DNA of 34,398 bases from Bacteroidales bacterium (GTDB lineage: Bacteria; Bacteroidota; Bacteroidia; Bacteroidales; GCA-2748055), in NCBI GenBank assembly GCA_029931975.1, contig JAOZQY010000023.1, positions 1 to 34,398 of the forward strand. Reading direction: 5' to 3'. The notes beneath the pieces are model-generated. The model was not told where the DNA came from and searched no databases. It worked only from the letters and a program-made list of their open reading frames with translations. Of the stretch, positions 16,397-25,810 are shown piece after piece; positions within the stretch are counted from its first letter, which is position 1; the number at the start of each line of letters is the position of its first letter. Position numbers and translations under genes: made by a program.

Positions 16397-18811
16397 ATGA
16401 TAAAAAGTTATTTCAGATACGCCTTTCGGAACCTGGTCAAGCAGCGCGGAAGAACCCTTATAAACCTCATCGGACTCTCCTTCAGCATGGCCCTGGTCAT
16501 TATAATATACCTTTATACCACAGAGGAGCTGAGCTATAATAATTTTCACGAAAACAGGGACCGGATTTACAGGATGTATGCGGGGATCGACCTCCTTGGA
16601 GAGGATAGGTATTATTCTCCATTTCAGTCGGCCGAAATGGCCGATGCCCTGAAGGAGAATGTTCCGGGTATTGAGCGTACCTGTCTTTTGAAATCTTCTC
16701 GAGTATTCCTGGGACTGGAAGACGAGCTTTTTCATGAGTATGTGGGCTTTGTGGATTCCACATTCTTTGATCTGTTCACCTACGAATTCCTGGCGGGTGA
16801 CAGGACAGCTCCGTTGGACCATCCCAAGAGCGTGGTATTGACAGAATCAGTTGCCAGGAAAATTTTCAAGGATAGCCTACTCAGTTTAAATGATATTATT
16901 GGTGAGACACTGGGATTCCCGGAAAATCCCCCGCACAATCAGTACACCATTACAGCGGTAATTGCCGATCCCCCGGAGAACACCTCCTTTAAGTGGACTG
17001 TACTGGTCCCCTACAGCAATGCCAGGGTCTACCCCCGGAGCAACGATTTTATGGGCGACAGCTACCTCTACGTGATGCTCGATGAGAATAACAACGCAGA
17101 TCAACTTGAGGCCACGGCCCAAATCCTTGTGGATGAGTTTATGACCGAGAATTTGCAAATGATGGCCGAGCTTGGCTATATCTCGCCCGATGAACACAAT
17201 TTCAGCTACCATTTCATGTCTGTCAGCGATTTATACCTTCATTCCACGGATTTCAAGGGCTCCTATGAGCGGGTAGGGAATATGAATGCTATTTACATTC
17301 TTTGCAGCATCGCCATCCTGATCCTCCTCATAGCCTGTTTCAACTATGTGATGATTTCCATTGGCACCGCACTGAACCGCATTGGCGATTTTGGTTTGAT
17401 GAATGTGGCCGGCGCCAGGCGCTGGCAAATCATGGCCCAGTTTGTGGTTGAATCCTTTATACTTACTCTGATTTCTGTGCTACTGGGGATTATTTTGGCC
17501 GAGCAGCTTCTGCCCCTCTTTAATAAGCTGGCCATGGAGGAGCTCAGGTTCACCCTCTATGGGTCCGGGGTTAATTTTCTTTTTATGCTGGGAATCATGT
17601 TGTTCATTGTGCTCAGCACAAGTGCCTACATCGGTATTTACCTGCTCAGGTCCAGCAGCCCTATTCGTTTCCTCAGGAAAGAAATGCTTTCGGTTCGGAG
17701 AAATGGTGTGGCCAGGGTATCAGTGGTAATGCAGTTTTTTATTGCCATTGTGCTGCTGATTTCCGGCGGGATCATTCTTAAGCAATTGGACTATATGACA
17801 AAGCGTGAGGTGGGCTTTGACAGGCAGGATATGGTAGTGGTCCATGTGGATTTTGCCATGTCCAAAGTTAATACCCTGAAAGAAAAAATACTTGAATCAC
17901 CCCATGTGAAGGGCGTGACAATGAGCGATCGGAGCTTTGTATCAGGAAGCAGCTCCCAGTCACTTCGGAACAAAGAGGGCGAGGCAACCACCATTAGATT
18001 CCTCAGGGTAGATCATGACTATATCGGAACACTGTCCCTCGAACTCATAGAGGGAAGGAACTTCATGGAGGGCGAAAATGCCGATACCATACCTAATGTG
18101 GTAGTGAATGAAACAATGGTCAGGGCCCTGGGACTGGACGATCCCATTGGTGAGAGGGTTGTGCTCGGTTCCGATGGAACAGCAGTGAATATCATTGGAG
18201 TAGTCCGCGATTTCCATTACGATTCCATGCGCGATGAAATCCAGCCGCTTCTGATGCATAATTTTCCTTATAACAGCATTTGGTATCTCTTTGTGAAAGC
18301 CGACGAGGATATGGCTGCTGTTCTTGAACACTGCGAGAAGACCTGGATGGAGGTGGTCCCTGAGTTTAAATGGGAGTACACCTTCATGGATGAAAACCTT
18401 GAAATGCAGTACAGCGATGAGGACCGCTGGAGCCGGATTATAGCCTATGCCTCGATAATTGCCATCCTGCTTTCCTGCCTCGGACTTATGGGGATCAGCG
18501 GAGTGCTGGTGACCCGCCGTTTCAAAGAGGTGGGAATCCGTAAGGCCAATGGCGCCACCATCGGGAAGATTGTGGCCCTTCTGAACAAGGACCTGCTGAA
18601 ATGGGTTGCGCTGACTTATGTGATGGCCTGCCCCACTGCCTGGTTCGTAGCAAGACGCTGGTTGCAGGATTTTGCCTACCAGACTTCCATCTCCTGGTGG
18701 ATCTTCGCATTGGCCGGACTGGCAGCCCTGCTGATTTCTGTATTGACCATCACACTGCAGATTTACCGGGTGGCCCGGCAGAACCCGGTAAATGCCTTGC
18801 GCTACGAATAG
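16397..18811 (+). CDS. ABC transporter permease, FtsX/MacB type
   Basis: The 804 residues carry two MacB periplasmic-domain/FtsX units. The N-terminus (FRYAFRNLVKQRGRTLINLIGLSFSM) is the usual start of this Bacteroidota family. Membrane clusters occur around residues 20-42, 290-320, 340-375, 390-415 and 435-460, then 675-800, where FKEVGIRKANGA marks the coupling region of the second FtsX domain. Length is normal. Such permeases export or mechanically transmit with a separate ATPase, which is not in the window. The gene is divergent from the NtrC/NtrY pair with only 36 bp between starts, so the pair may once have controlled it. Unlike them it is intact. Confidence 0.88.
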   Translation: MIKSYFRYAFRNLVKQRGRTLINLIGLSFSMALVIIIYLYTTEELSYNNFHENRDRIYRMYAGIDLLGEDRYYSPFQSAEMADALKENVPGIERTCLLKSSRVFLGLEDELFHEYVGFVDSTFFDLFTYEFLAGDRTAPLDHPKSVVLTESVARKIFKDSLLSLNDIIGETLGFPENPPHNQYTITAVIADPPENTSFKWTVLVPYSNARVYPRSNDFMGDSYLYVMLDENNNADQLEATAQILVDEFMTENLQMMAELGYISPDEHNFSYHFMSVSDLYLHSTDFKGSYERVGNMNAIYILCSIAILILLIACFNYVMISIGTALNRIGDFGLMNVAGARRWQIMAQFVVESFILTLISVLLGIILAEQLLPLFNKLAMEELRFTLYGSGVNFLFMLGIMLFIVLSTSAYIGIYLLRSSSPIRFLRKEMLSVRRNGVARVSVVMQFFIAIVLLISGGIILKQLDYMTKREVGFDRQDMVVVHVDFAMSKVNTLKEKILESPHVKGVTMSDRSFVSGSSSQSLRNKEGEATTIRFLRVDHDYIGTLSLELIEGRNFMEGENADTIPNVVVNETMVRALGLDDPIGERVVLGSDGTAVNIIGVVRDFHYDSMRDEIQPLLMHNFPYNSIWYLFVKADEDMAAVLEHCEKTWMEVVPEFKWEYTFMDENLEMQYSDEDRWSRIIAYASIIAILLSCLGLMGISGVLVTRRFKEVGIRKANGATIGKIVALLNKDLLKWVALTYVMACPTAWFVARRWLQDFAYQTSISWWIFALAGLAALLISVLTITLQIYRVARQNPVNALRYE

Positions 18812-18980
18812 AACAGAAAACAATGAGATAAAACCTGGTACAACACTATTGTTTGCATTGATTCTTTCCAAGCATTGAATTTACCAGGGAATTCCCACCT
18901 ACTCTAAGGAGAGGTTCCAGCCACAGATCAGGAGCTATTTCAAAAGCTACCTGGAAGATTAAAACCGCCGGATAATTTAG
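18812..18980. other. Intergenic stretch with a short coding-like tail
   Basis: Between the permease and the blaI operator, 18900-18962 reads TYSKERFQPQIRSYFKSYLED before a TAA, which could be the tail of a lost gene. No start or domain is visible and nothing else is recognised. Confidence 0.2.
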
Positions 18981-19023
18981 TCCTTAGTTAATAAACTTAG
19001 TAATAAGTTTTGTGAACTAAGGA
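18981..19023. promoter_or_regulatory. Nested palindromic operator upstream of blaI-like gene
   Basis: TCCTTAGTT (18981-18989) is the exact inverse of AACTAAGGA (19015-19023). Inside it AAACTTA (18993-18999) and TAAGTTT (19004-19010) form a second perfect pair. All four arms share the CTTAGT/ACTTA theme, so two repressor dimers could bind. The element covers the -33 box and half of the spacer of the promoter at 19009-19039, the expected place for BlaI/MecI-type repression. Confidence 0.7.
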
Positions 19024-19039
19024 ATAAGTTGTATGTTTG
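19009..19039 (+). promoter_or_regulatory. Consensus Bacteroidota promoter for blaI/M56
   Basis: TTTG at 19009-19012, exactly 19 nt, then TATGTTTG at 19032-19039 matches the TTTG-N19-TAnnTTTG consensus without deviation. Transcription should begin around 19045, leaving about 24 nt of leader with AAAAAGG as ribosome site before the ATG at 19069. Confidence 0.75.
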
Positions 19040-19068
19040 ATCCGTAATAATGCAAAAAGGTGATCAAT

Positions 19069-19443
19069 ATGGTAACCCTGACCAAAGCGGAAGATCGGAT
19101 TATGCAGATACTGTGGGACCTCGAAAGAGGATTTATCAAGGATATCCAGGAGCATTTCCCAGAACCCAAACCTCCCTACAATACCATCTCGACCATTGTG
19201 CGGGTGCTTGTAAAAAAGGAGATTGTCTCTTATAAATCCTACGGAGGGTCCTACCAGTATTTTCCATTAATTAGCCGGGAAGATTATCGCAGCGAACAGA
19301 TGGGCCGGCTTATGAATAACTATTTCGGCAACTCCCTCAAAGAGGTGGTGAACTTCTTGTCAGAGAAGCGCGATCTGGATGTGGATGAGCTGGACGAAGC
19401 GCTGAAGATGCTCGAAGATCTGAAAAAGCAGAAGAACAGTTAA
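19069..19443 (+). CDS. BlaI/MecI/CopY family transcriptional repressor
   Basis: The 124-residue protein has the Penicillinase_R winged helix: LTKAEDRIMQILWDLERGFIKDIQEHFP, then PPYNTISTIVRVLVKKEIVSYKSYGGSYQYFPLIS, and a C-terminal dimerisation helix. BlaI-type repressors dimerise on inverted repeats and are released when a partner M56 membrane protease is activated. That partner follows 14 bp downstream. ATG at 19069 is preferred to the in-frame GTG at 19060 because AAAAGG lies at the right distance and the protein then begins MVTLTKAE as in relatives. Targets beyond its own operon are not evident; no beta-lactamase gene is nearby. Confidence 0.92.
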   Translation: MVTLTKAEDRIMQILWDLERGFIKDIQEHFPEPKPPYNTISTIVRVLVKKEIVSYKSYGGSYQYFPLISREDYRSEQMGRLMNNYFGNSLKEVVNFLSEKRDLDVDELDEALKMLEDLKKQKNS

Positions 19444-19457
19444 GCAAATTTGAAGCC

Positions 19458-21533
19458 ATGGTGCGTTTCATGATATACCTGCTTGAGACAGGCATTTGTC
19501 TCTCCCTGCTCTACCTGGCCTACTGGTTGTTCCTCCGGAAGGAGACCTACTTTAACTTCAACCGTTTGTTCCTGGTGGGCAGCATTCTGCTGGCCCTTGG
19601 GGTGCCCTTGTTGCACCTCTCCATTAGTATTCCATCGGGAAGTTCATTGGAGCGTCCGGCACGTGGCGTACTGAAGTTTCGCCATGGCTATGGGGAGCTG
19701 ATTCGCTACATCGATGCCGATTTTGGGACAGAGCCCGGATCGAAGCACACAGCAGCAGGAAGCAAAAGAGGAGTTTTGATGGATGAAGGGGGAGTGATTC
19801 CCACAGGCAACAGGCATTCGAGTGCAGAACTGTCTGAATCTGAGATAGATCGGGCAGGTGTCCGGACGGGACCCCATATTTCAATCTCAGGAATTTTATT
19901 TCTCATATATATAGGTGGAGTGCTCTACTTTTTTGCCAGGTTTGTATACCTGGTCATCCGACTCTACTTGCTGGCCAAACGAAACAGGGTAAGTCGGCAG
20001 GATGGATTCCGGATGGTCGAGATCGAAGAAGAGATCTCTCCATTCTCCTTTTTCCGCTTTCTATTTATCAATAACGGATCATTTACTAATTCGGAATTGG
20101 ACCATGTGCTTGAGCATGAAAAGGCGCACATCAGGCAAAGGCACACTACGGATCATCTTTTTGCACACGCACTTGCCATCTTCCAGTGGTTCAACCCTCT
20201 TGCATGGCAAATGCGAAAGGCGCTGAAAACCACTCACGAGTATATTGCCGACCGGCAGGTCATGGATCAGGGTATTGAACGAATTGATTATCAGGCATTA
20301 TTACTGAAACAGGTGATCGGGTATCACTCTGTTGAACTTGTAAACAATTTCAATCTAAAACCCATTAAACAACGAATAGCCATGATGAACAGAACCCAAT
20401 CGGGACTAGCGGCCAAGCTTAAAGCGACGCTGGTGGCACCCATTGCCATACTTATATTTTTCCTTTTTGCCGACTTTACCCTCACAGGGACCGAGCGTGC
20501 TGTTCTATTTCCCGGGGCTGACCTGCAGGGATTGTGGATTTCACAGATAAAGGATGATGTCAACCATGCCCTCCGGATCAACGGGGACCATTTCTCTTAT
20601 ACCGAAGGGGTGGAGATCCGTGATTTCAATATGCGGATCGGGAATGGAGAATTACTACTCTCGGAAGCTCCTGGTCGCGGGGAGACAGCACTTAAGTTTG
20701 AAGCGAGTGAAGATCAATTGACCCTCTGGTGGAATGATGACAAGGGCACCATCTACACACGTTCGAAGGCAGATAATACGCTTGACCATCTGTTATTGGA
20801 GAGCGGAATGAAGCTGCAACTTCCTTATATTTCACAGTACAGGCTGCTGGAGGATGAAACCCGGCTTTACAGGCTTGGCATGGAATTGAATGCGGGAGGG
20901 GATGTGATCCTCTCTTTTGACGGACGCTCCATTCAATTGCAAGATCTTTCCGGACTAGTGGAGCAGGAACGGAGCAAGCTGAACAAGATGAATCAGGCGT
21001 CCATTACCGCTCTCTTTCTGGTGGATCAGGATATTCCTATGGCAGAGCTTGCCAGGGTCAGAGCGGAGTTAAGAAAGATGGGGGCACTTCATTTTGCCGA
21101 AGGGGGCTATCCCCGGAGTGACCTGAATCTCTCGCCGCTGCTTTACCATACGGTGGGATTACCCAGGTTGTTGCCTCCACCAGGAGCAAAAGTGTTGGAT
21201 AAAAAGGAGATGGAAAAGCTTGGTGGCAAGCTCCACACCATCGATCTGTCGGCTCGCAATACCACTCCCGGGGATGTGGACGCGGGGCTCCGCAAATTTA
21301 TCGGAAACCACAGCAATGGAAGATATGTGATTTCCCTGGAGTATGACGGGGCCATTCCCTACGGACAGTACGTAGAGTCGGTGGATATGGTCTGGAGAAT
21401 CGTCTACAGTTTCCGCAACCAACTGGCCATGGAGCGTTACAGTATCCCCTACGATAAGCTGGGTGACGACTTGCAGCGGGAAATCCGGAGAGCCTATCCC
21501 ATGGCACTCTCGGAATCATTGAAAAAGCAATAA
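19458..21533 (+). CDS. M56 (BlaR1-like) membrane metallopeptidase with ExbD-like periplasmic tail
   Basis: Membrane segments occur at about residues 4-25, 36-56, 143-173 and 322-342. Between the third and fourth lies the zinc-protease motif HEKAH (220-224, HExxH), with HEYIADRQV (261-269) probably providing the third ligand. In BlaR1-type proteins a ligand on the outer domain activates this protease, which leads to repressor removal. The tail of about 350 residues is not a penicillin-binding domain. Residues of about 475-555 (LGMELNAGGDVIL ... SITALFLVDQDIPMAELARVRAELRKMGALHFAEGG) resemble the periplasmic domain of ExbD/TolR; the rest is unrecognised. The 3' end is 4 bp from the convergent efflux operon. 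Confidence 0.88.
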   Translation: MVRFMIYLLETGICLSLLYLAYWLFLRKETYFNFNRLFLVGSILLALGVPLLHLSISIPSGSSLERPARGVLKFRHGYGELIRYIDADFGTEPGSKHTAAGSKRGVLMDEGGVIPTGNRHSSAELSESEIDRAGVRTGPHISISGILFLIYIGGVLYFFARFVYLVIRLYLLAKRNRVSRQDGFRMVEIEEEISPFSFFRFLFINNGSFTNSELDHVLEHEKAHIRQRHTTDHLFAHALAIFQWFNPLAWQMRKALKTTHEYIADRQVMDQGIERIDYQALLLKQVIGYHSVELVNNFNLKPIKQRIAMMNRTQSGLAAKLKATLVAPIAILIFFLFADFTLTGTERAVLFPGADLQGLWISQIKDDVNHALRINGDHFSYTEGVEIRDFNMRIGNGELLLSEAPGRGETALKFEASEDQLTLWWNDDKGTIYTRSKADNTLDHLLLESGMKLQLPYISQYRLLEDETRLYRLGMELNAGGDVILSFDGRSIQLQDLSGLVEQERSKLNKMNQASITALFLVDQDIPMAELARVRAELRKMGALHFAEGGYPRSDLNLSPLLYHTVGLPRLLPPPGAKVLDKKEMEKLGGKLHTIDLSARNTTPGDVDAGLRKFIGNHSNGRYVISLEYDGAIPYGQYVESVDMVWRIVYSFRNQLAMERYSIPYDKLGDDLQREIRRAYPMALSESLKKQ

Positions 21534-21537
21534 GCCC

Positions 21538-22713
21538 CTACAGGTACACCTTTAATAAATCTGCCTCCTGAACCAGCAGGTCCCGCTTATACCGAAGCAG
21601 CTGCTGCTGGTTCCGGAAGTAGAAATCTGACATATAAAAATACTCTGACAGAGAAATCTCCCCATTTTCCATGGCTGAGGTAAGCAGGCCCGGACTGTTG
21701 ACAGAATCCAGCGCCTCCTCCAGCTTATTCATACGCAGGTGGAGTGTTTCCAGCTTGTTTAGTTTTTGCCGGATCTCTTTTTCCTGCTGGCTGTTATACT
21801 GATCCAGTTCGGCTTCCGCATGGGCCACTTCTGCATGAGCCTGTTTTACAGTGTTTGCGTTTTCCCACAGGGGGACCGTAATGCCCAGGCGAAATCCTCT
21901 GAAGGCTTCATCAGTGACAGATTCAGAAAAATAACCTGCTGAGAGTTTGGGTAAATGCTGGCTTACTGCCAGGTTTTTGCTCTCCTCTTTCAGGTGAAGA
22001 CTCTGTGTATGAAGCTGGGCATGGGGACCCATTCGGTAGGCTTCAAGCAGCGAATCGGGGTTCATCTCAAGGGCCCTGGGAAAGAGGGTGTCCTGAATTT
22101 CTACATTTACTCCTCCGGTGATTTCCAGCAGAGCCAGCCTGTTATGTTCCAGCTGAGATCTTACCTCATCCAGCTCCCCTTCCAGGGAAGCTACCAGTAG
22201 ATGAGACTGATTGAATTCCAGGGCTCCCACTTCACCGGCATCCAGCATATGCTGTACATGCATCTGGATGGTTTGAGCCCGGTCCACCCTTTCTGAAAGC
22301 AGACCCTGTAATTGATTCAGGTGGATCTGTTCAATCCATAATTGTCTGGCCCGGAGTAAGACCTCCTGACGTACAAGCACGTACTCCAGTTCGGCCCGGG
22401 AACTAAGGATCTTTTTCACCCTGGATCTGTGGATATAGGTGGTGGGAAAATCCAGCTGCTGCTTGATCCCGAAATCCACACGGTGACCAAGTTCAATCGG
22501 CTTTCCATACAAATAGCCGAATTCTACCTCCGGATCGGAAGGGGTATTTCCAGTACCGGCTTCAATGATCGCTACCTGGTATGCTTCTCTGGCTACTTTT
22601 AGCTCCCGGTTTTGTTCCAGGACCAGTTTCATCAGGGTATCCGAATTCTGAGCTTTGATGCTGGCGATTATACCAAAAGCCAGGCATAAAACTATGATCA
22701 CTTGTGTTTTCAT
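21538..22713 (-). CDS. Outer membrane efflux protein (TolC/CusC family)
   Basis: The 391-residue protein has a signal peptide (residues 1-21, ending IKAQ). Long coiled-coil helices follow (LKVAREAYQVAIIEAG, ELEYVLVRQEVLLRARQLWIEQI, a mirror pair in the second half), the usual OEP/TolC repeat layout. It would form the outer-membrane channel of the RND pump encoded just upstream; its ATG overlaps the end of the pump gene (4 bp). It is slightly shorter than typical members (about 420-460). It is last in the operon and convergent with the M56 gene. Confidence 0.88.
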   Translation of the reverse strand: MKTQVIIVLCLAFGIIASIKAQNSDTLMKLVLEQNRELKVAREAYQVAIIEAGTGNTPSDPEVEFGYLYGKPIELGHRVDFGIKQQLDFPTTYIHRSRVKKILSSRAELEYVLVRQEVLLRARQLWIEQIHLNQLQGLLSERVDRAQTIQMHVQHMLDAGEVGALEFNQSHLLVASLEGELDEVRSQLEHNRLALLEITGGVNVEIQDTLFPRALEMNPDSLLEAYRMGPHAQLHTQSLHLKEESKNLAVSQHLPKLSAGYFSESVTDEAFRGFRLGITVPLWENANTVKQAHAEVAHAEAELDQYNSQQEKEIRQKLNKLETLHLRMNKLEEALDSVNSPGLLTSAMENGEISLSEYFYMSDFYFRNQQQLLRYKRDLLVQEADLLKVYL

Positions 22714-25700
22714 GTTTTTCTTTTTTCAATCATGTAGTATACTGCGGGGATCACAATCAAATTTAACAAGGTGGAAGTGACCAGTCCGCCCAGAATCACA
22801 ATGGCCATAGGGCTCTGGATCTCATTCCCCGGTTTGTCCCCGCCCAGTGCCAGGGGAATCAGTGCCAGCGCCGAGGCCAGGGCGGTCATCAGGATGGGAT
22901 TTAGCCGGTCGGCCGACCCATGGATGATGGTTTCTTTCAGACCATGTCCCTCCTTACGAAGCTGGATGTACCGCGATACCAGCAGAATGCCATTCCGGGT
23001 CGCGATCCCGAACAGGGTGATAAATCCAATGATGGAGGGGATGCTTACTACCCTGTTGGTGAACCAGATGGCTACCACGCCCCCGATTAGTGCCAGGGGA
23101 AGGTTCAACAAAATTACACCGGCCAGTTTCCCGCTTTTAAACTCCTGAAAAAGGATTACAAAGATGACCAGGATGGCCAGCAGGGAGGTGATCATCAGGG
23201 TAAGTGATGCACGCTGTGCACTCTTAAACTGTCCCCCGTACTGAACCCGGTATCCTTCCGGCAGCTCGATCTGACTCTCTATGGTCGATTTGATCTCTGA
23301 GACCACACTGCCCAGGTCGCGTCCGGCAGTATTGGCCGAGATGACAAGTTTTCGATGAACATTTTCCCGGTTGATGGTGTTGGGTCCGCTTGTCGATACC
23401 ACATCGGCCACATAACGCAAGGGGATGCGATTCCCATCGTAGGTGTCGATCAGGGCATCTTCGATGGCCTTTTTGCTGTTCCGAAAGGGTGCATCGTATC
23501 TGACCACCAGGGGATAGTTGAGGTTTTCGTCATACACCTCTGCATATTTCTCTCCGGCAATGGCCGTCTCCACAAATTGAGTTAGCTGATTCTGGGAGAT
23601 TCCGTAACGGGCCAGCATCTCTCTGCGGGGACGAATCTGGATTTGTGGAACTTCCACCAGTTGCTCCACATTCAGGTCCACCAGTCCGGGAATACCGGAA
23701 ATGGCTTCCTGGATCTGGGTAGCAGTTCTGTACATGGTATTCAGGTCGGTTCCAAAAAGCTTGATGGCAATGCTTGCCCGGGTACCAGAAAGCATGTGAT
23801 CGATACGGTGACCCAGTGGCTGACCGATGTTGAGGTTGACTCCCTGGAGGCCGGAGAGCCGTTCCCTTACCTCTTCCATAAAGGCTTCGTGATCCCGCTC
23901 TCCAAGGGTGTAGGGGACATCGATTTCGGCCGAGTTGGTTCCGCCATGGCTGTGCTCATTCAGCTCTGCCCTTCCTGTACGCCGGCACACATAATCCACT
24001 TCGGGGACCTCCATCAATTCTGTATCGATCTGCTCAATAAGACGGTTGCTCTCTTCCAGGGAAACGCCTGGAAAAGTCACCGCAGTAATGGTAAGTGTTC
24101 CTTCGTTAAATTCCGGGAGGAAAGAGTTGCCGAATCTGGAGAAAAGCACCAGCGCAAAGACCAGCAGTCCAGCGGCAAGAATTACTACTTGGAGCCTCCA
24201 TTTAAGCAGCACGGGAAGCACCTTCAGATACCAGCTGTTAAGGTGTTGTACCAAGTGGTTGCCTCCTCGTTCATCGCGTTCGAGTTGCCACTTGCCGGTG
24301 AGCATGAAACTGGAGAGGACCGGAGTGAGGGTGAGGGCCACCACCAGGGAAGCCACCAGAGAAACTATAAAAGTGATGCCAAGGGGCTTTAGCATGCGAC
24401 CCTCCATTCCTGCCAGGAAAAAGAGTGGAATAAAAGAGACAATGATGATCAGGGTGGCTTGCACTATGGAGGAGCGGATCTCCACCGATGCCTGGTAGAT
24501 TACCTGTAGCTTTCCCTGCTGCTCCGCTTTAGGTTTCCTGTGGTTCTGTTTGAGACGCTTCAGCACATTTTCCACATCGATGATGGCATCGTCCACCAGG
24601 GCTCCAATGGCAATGGCCATGCCCCCAAGCGACATGGTGTTGATGGTGAGTCCCATCAGCCTGAGTGTAATCAGTGACAGCATTAGGGAGAGGGGAATGG
24701 CCACCAGGGAAATGAGTGTGGTACGCACATTCAGCAGGAACAGAAACAGAATAATTGCTACAAACAATCCGCCCTCCAACAATACCCGGAACACATTGGA
24801 TACAGCAGTATTAATAAAATCGGCCTGACGGAAGATATCTGAATTGATCTCCACATCGTCGGGCATGGAGGCTTGTAATTCTGCCAGGGCAGATTCCACC
24901 TCTGCGGTAAGGGTCAGGGTATTTACATTGGGCTGTTTGAGGATGGTCAGGATAACAGCGGGTTTGAGGTCCAGCCAGGCATCTCCCACACGGTCGGGAT
25001 GACCAATCTTCACATTGGCCACATCGGCAATCTTTACCGGCTTCCCATTCCTGATCCTGATCACTGCGGAGCCAATGTCGTTAGGATTGGTAGAGCGTCC
25101 GGTGGCCCGGACAGCATACTCCTGTCCGTACTGGTTGATGATGCCACCCGCTGCATTGCTGTTGGTGTTTTCTGTGGTGGCAATCAACTCCTCCAGGCTT
25201 ATATCGTGGTATTTCATTTTGTGGGGATCAACCAGGACCTGGTACTGCTTGGGCAAGCCTCCGATGACCACCACCTGAGCCACTCCGGTCACCGATAGAA
25301 GCCGCTGCCGTACCTGCTTATCGGTAATGGTCCGCAGGTCGAACATGGATAGAGAATCGGAGGTAAGTGATACAAGCATCACCTCTCCCATCACGGAGGT
25401 CTGTGGTGCAAGGATGGGCGCTTCAATATGCTTGGGAAGCAGGGTCGTGATGGTAGGCAGTTTTTCACTGACGATTTGTCGCGCCCTGTAAATATCCGTA
25501 TTCCAGTCAAACTCCACCCAGACGATGGAGAATCCATAAGAAGAACTGGAGCGCACCCGTCTTACATCGGTGGCTCCGTTGAGTGACGATTCGATGGGAA
25601 AAGTCACCAGGGCTTCTACCTCTTCGGCTGCCATTCCATGCGCATCGGTCAGCACTACCACGGTAGGTGCCGTTAAGTTGGGAAATACATCGATTTCCAT

Positions 25701-25799
25701 ATCCCTGGCTGTGAATAGTCCCCCAATCACCAGCATCAGTGACAGAAAGATGATCAGCATCCTGTTATCCAGGGAGTATTGTATGATTTTGTTCAGCAT
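22710..25799 (-). CDS. CusA/CzcA family heavy-metal RND efflux pump
   Basis: The 1029-residue inner-membrane transporter has the RND plan: a first membrane segment at 13-30, a large periplasmic loop, segments from about residue 340 on, and the second half repeated. The TM4 motif GGMAIAIGALVDDAIIDVEN (392-411), with the proton-relay acidic residues D403/D404 and E410, is diagnostic of the heavy-metal subfamily. In the second porter region FLPEFNEGTLTITAVTFPG lacks the Met found at the matching place in copper/silver CusA (LLYMPT), which argues against a classic Cus methionine site; the metal remains unknown. It sits between the adaptor and channel genes. Confidence 0.92.
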   Translation of the reverse strand: MLNKIIQYSLDNRMLIIFLSLMLVIGGLFTARDMEIDVFPNLTAPTVVVLTDAHGMAAEEVEALVTFPIESSLNGATDVRRVRSSSSYGFSIVWVEFDWNTDIYRARQIVSEKLPTITTLLPKHIEAPILAPQTSVMGEVMLVSLTSDSLSMFDLRTITDKQVRQRLLSVTGVAQVVVIGGLPKQYQVLVDPHKMKYHDISLEELIATTENTNSNAAGGIINQYGQEYAVRATGRSTNPNDIGSAVIRIRNGKPVKIADVANVKIGHPDRVGDAWLDLKPAVILTILKQPNVNTLTLTAEVESALAELQASMPDDVEINSDIFRQADFINTAVSNVFRVLLEGGLFVAIILFLFLLNVRTTLISLVAIPLSLMLSLITLRLMGLTINTMSLGGMAIAIGALVDDAIIDVENVLKRLKQNHRKPKAEQQGKLQVIYQASVEIRSSIVQATLIIIVSFIPLFFLAGMEGRMLKPLGITFIVSLVASLVVALTLTPVLSSFMLTGKWQLERDERGGNHLVQHLNSWYLKVLPVLLKWRLQVVILAAGLLVFALVLFSRFGNSFLPEFNEGTLTITAVTFPGVSLEESNRLIEQIDTELMEVPEVDYVCRRTGRAELNEHSHGGTNSAEIDVPYTLGERDHEAFMEEVRERLSGLQGVNLNIGQPLGHRIDHMLSGTRASIAIKLFGTDLNTMYRTATQIQEAISGIPGLVDLNVEQLVEVPQIQIRPRREMLARYGISQNQLTQFVETAIAGEKYAEVYDENLNYPLVVRYDAPFRNSKKAIEDALIDTYDGNRIPLRYVADVVSTSGPNTINRENVHRKLVISANTAGRDLGSVVSEIKSTIESQIELPEGYRVQYGGQFKSAQRASLTLMITSLLAILVIFVILFQEFKSGKLAGVILLNLPLALIGGVVAIWFTNRVVSIPSIIGFITLFGIATRNGILLVSRYIQLRKEGHGLKETIIHGSADRLNPILMTALASALALIPLALGGDKPGNEIQSPMAIVILGGLVTSTLLNLIVIPAVYYMIEKRKT

Positions 25800-25810
25800 C
25801 TCTTTTTCTT

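Noticed and set aside
17960-18871. 303-codon minus-strand open frame opposite the permease
   Set aside because: It is antisense to conserved FtsX coding sequence, with low-complexity content and no domain.
23643-24392. 249-codon plus-strand open frame opposite the RND pump
   Set aside because: It is antisense to a conserved pump gene in a GC-rich stretch; no domain is recognisable.
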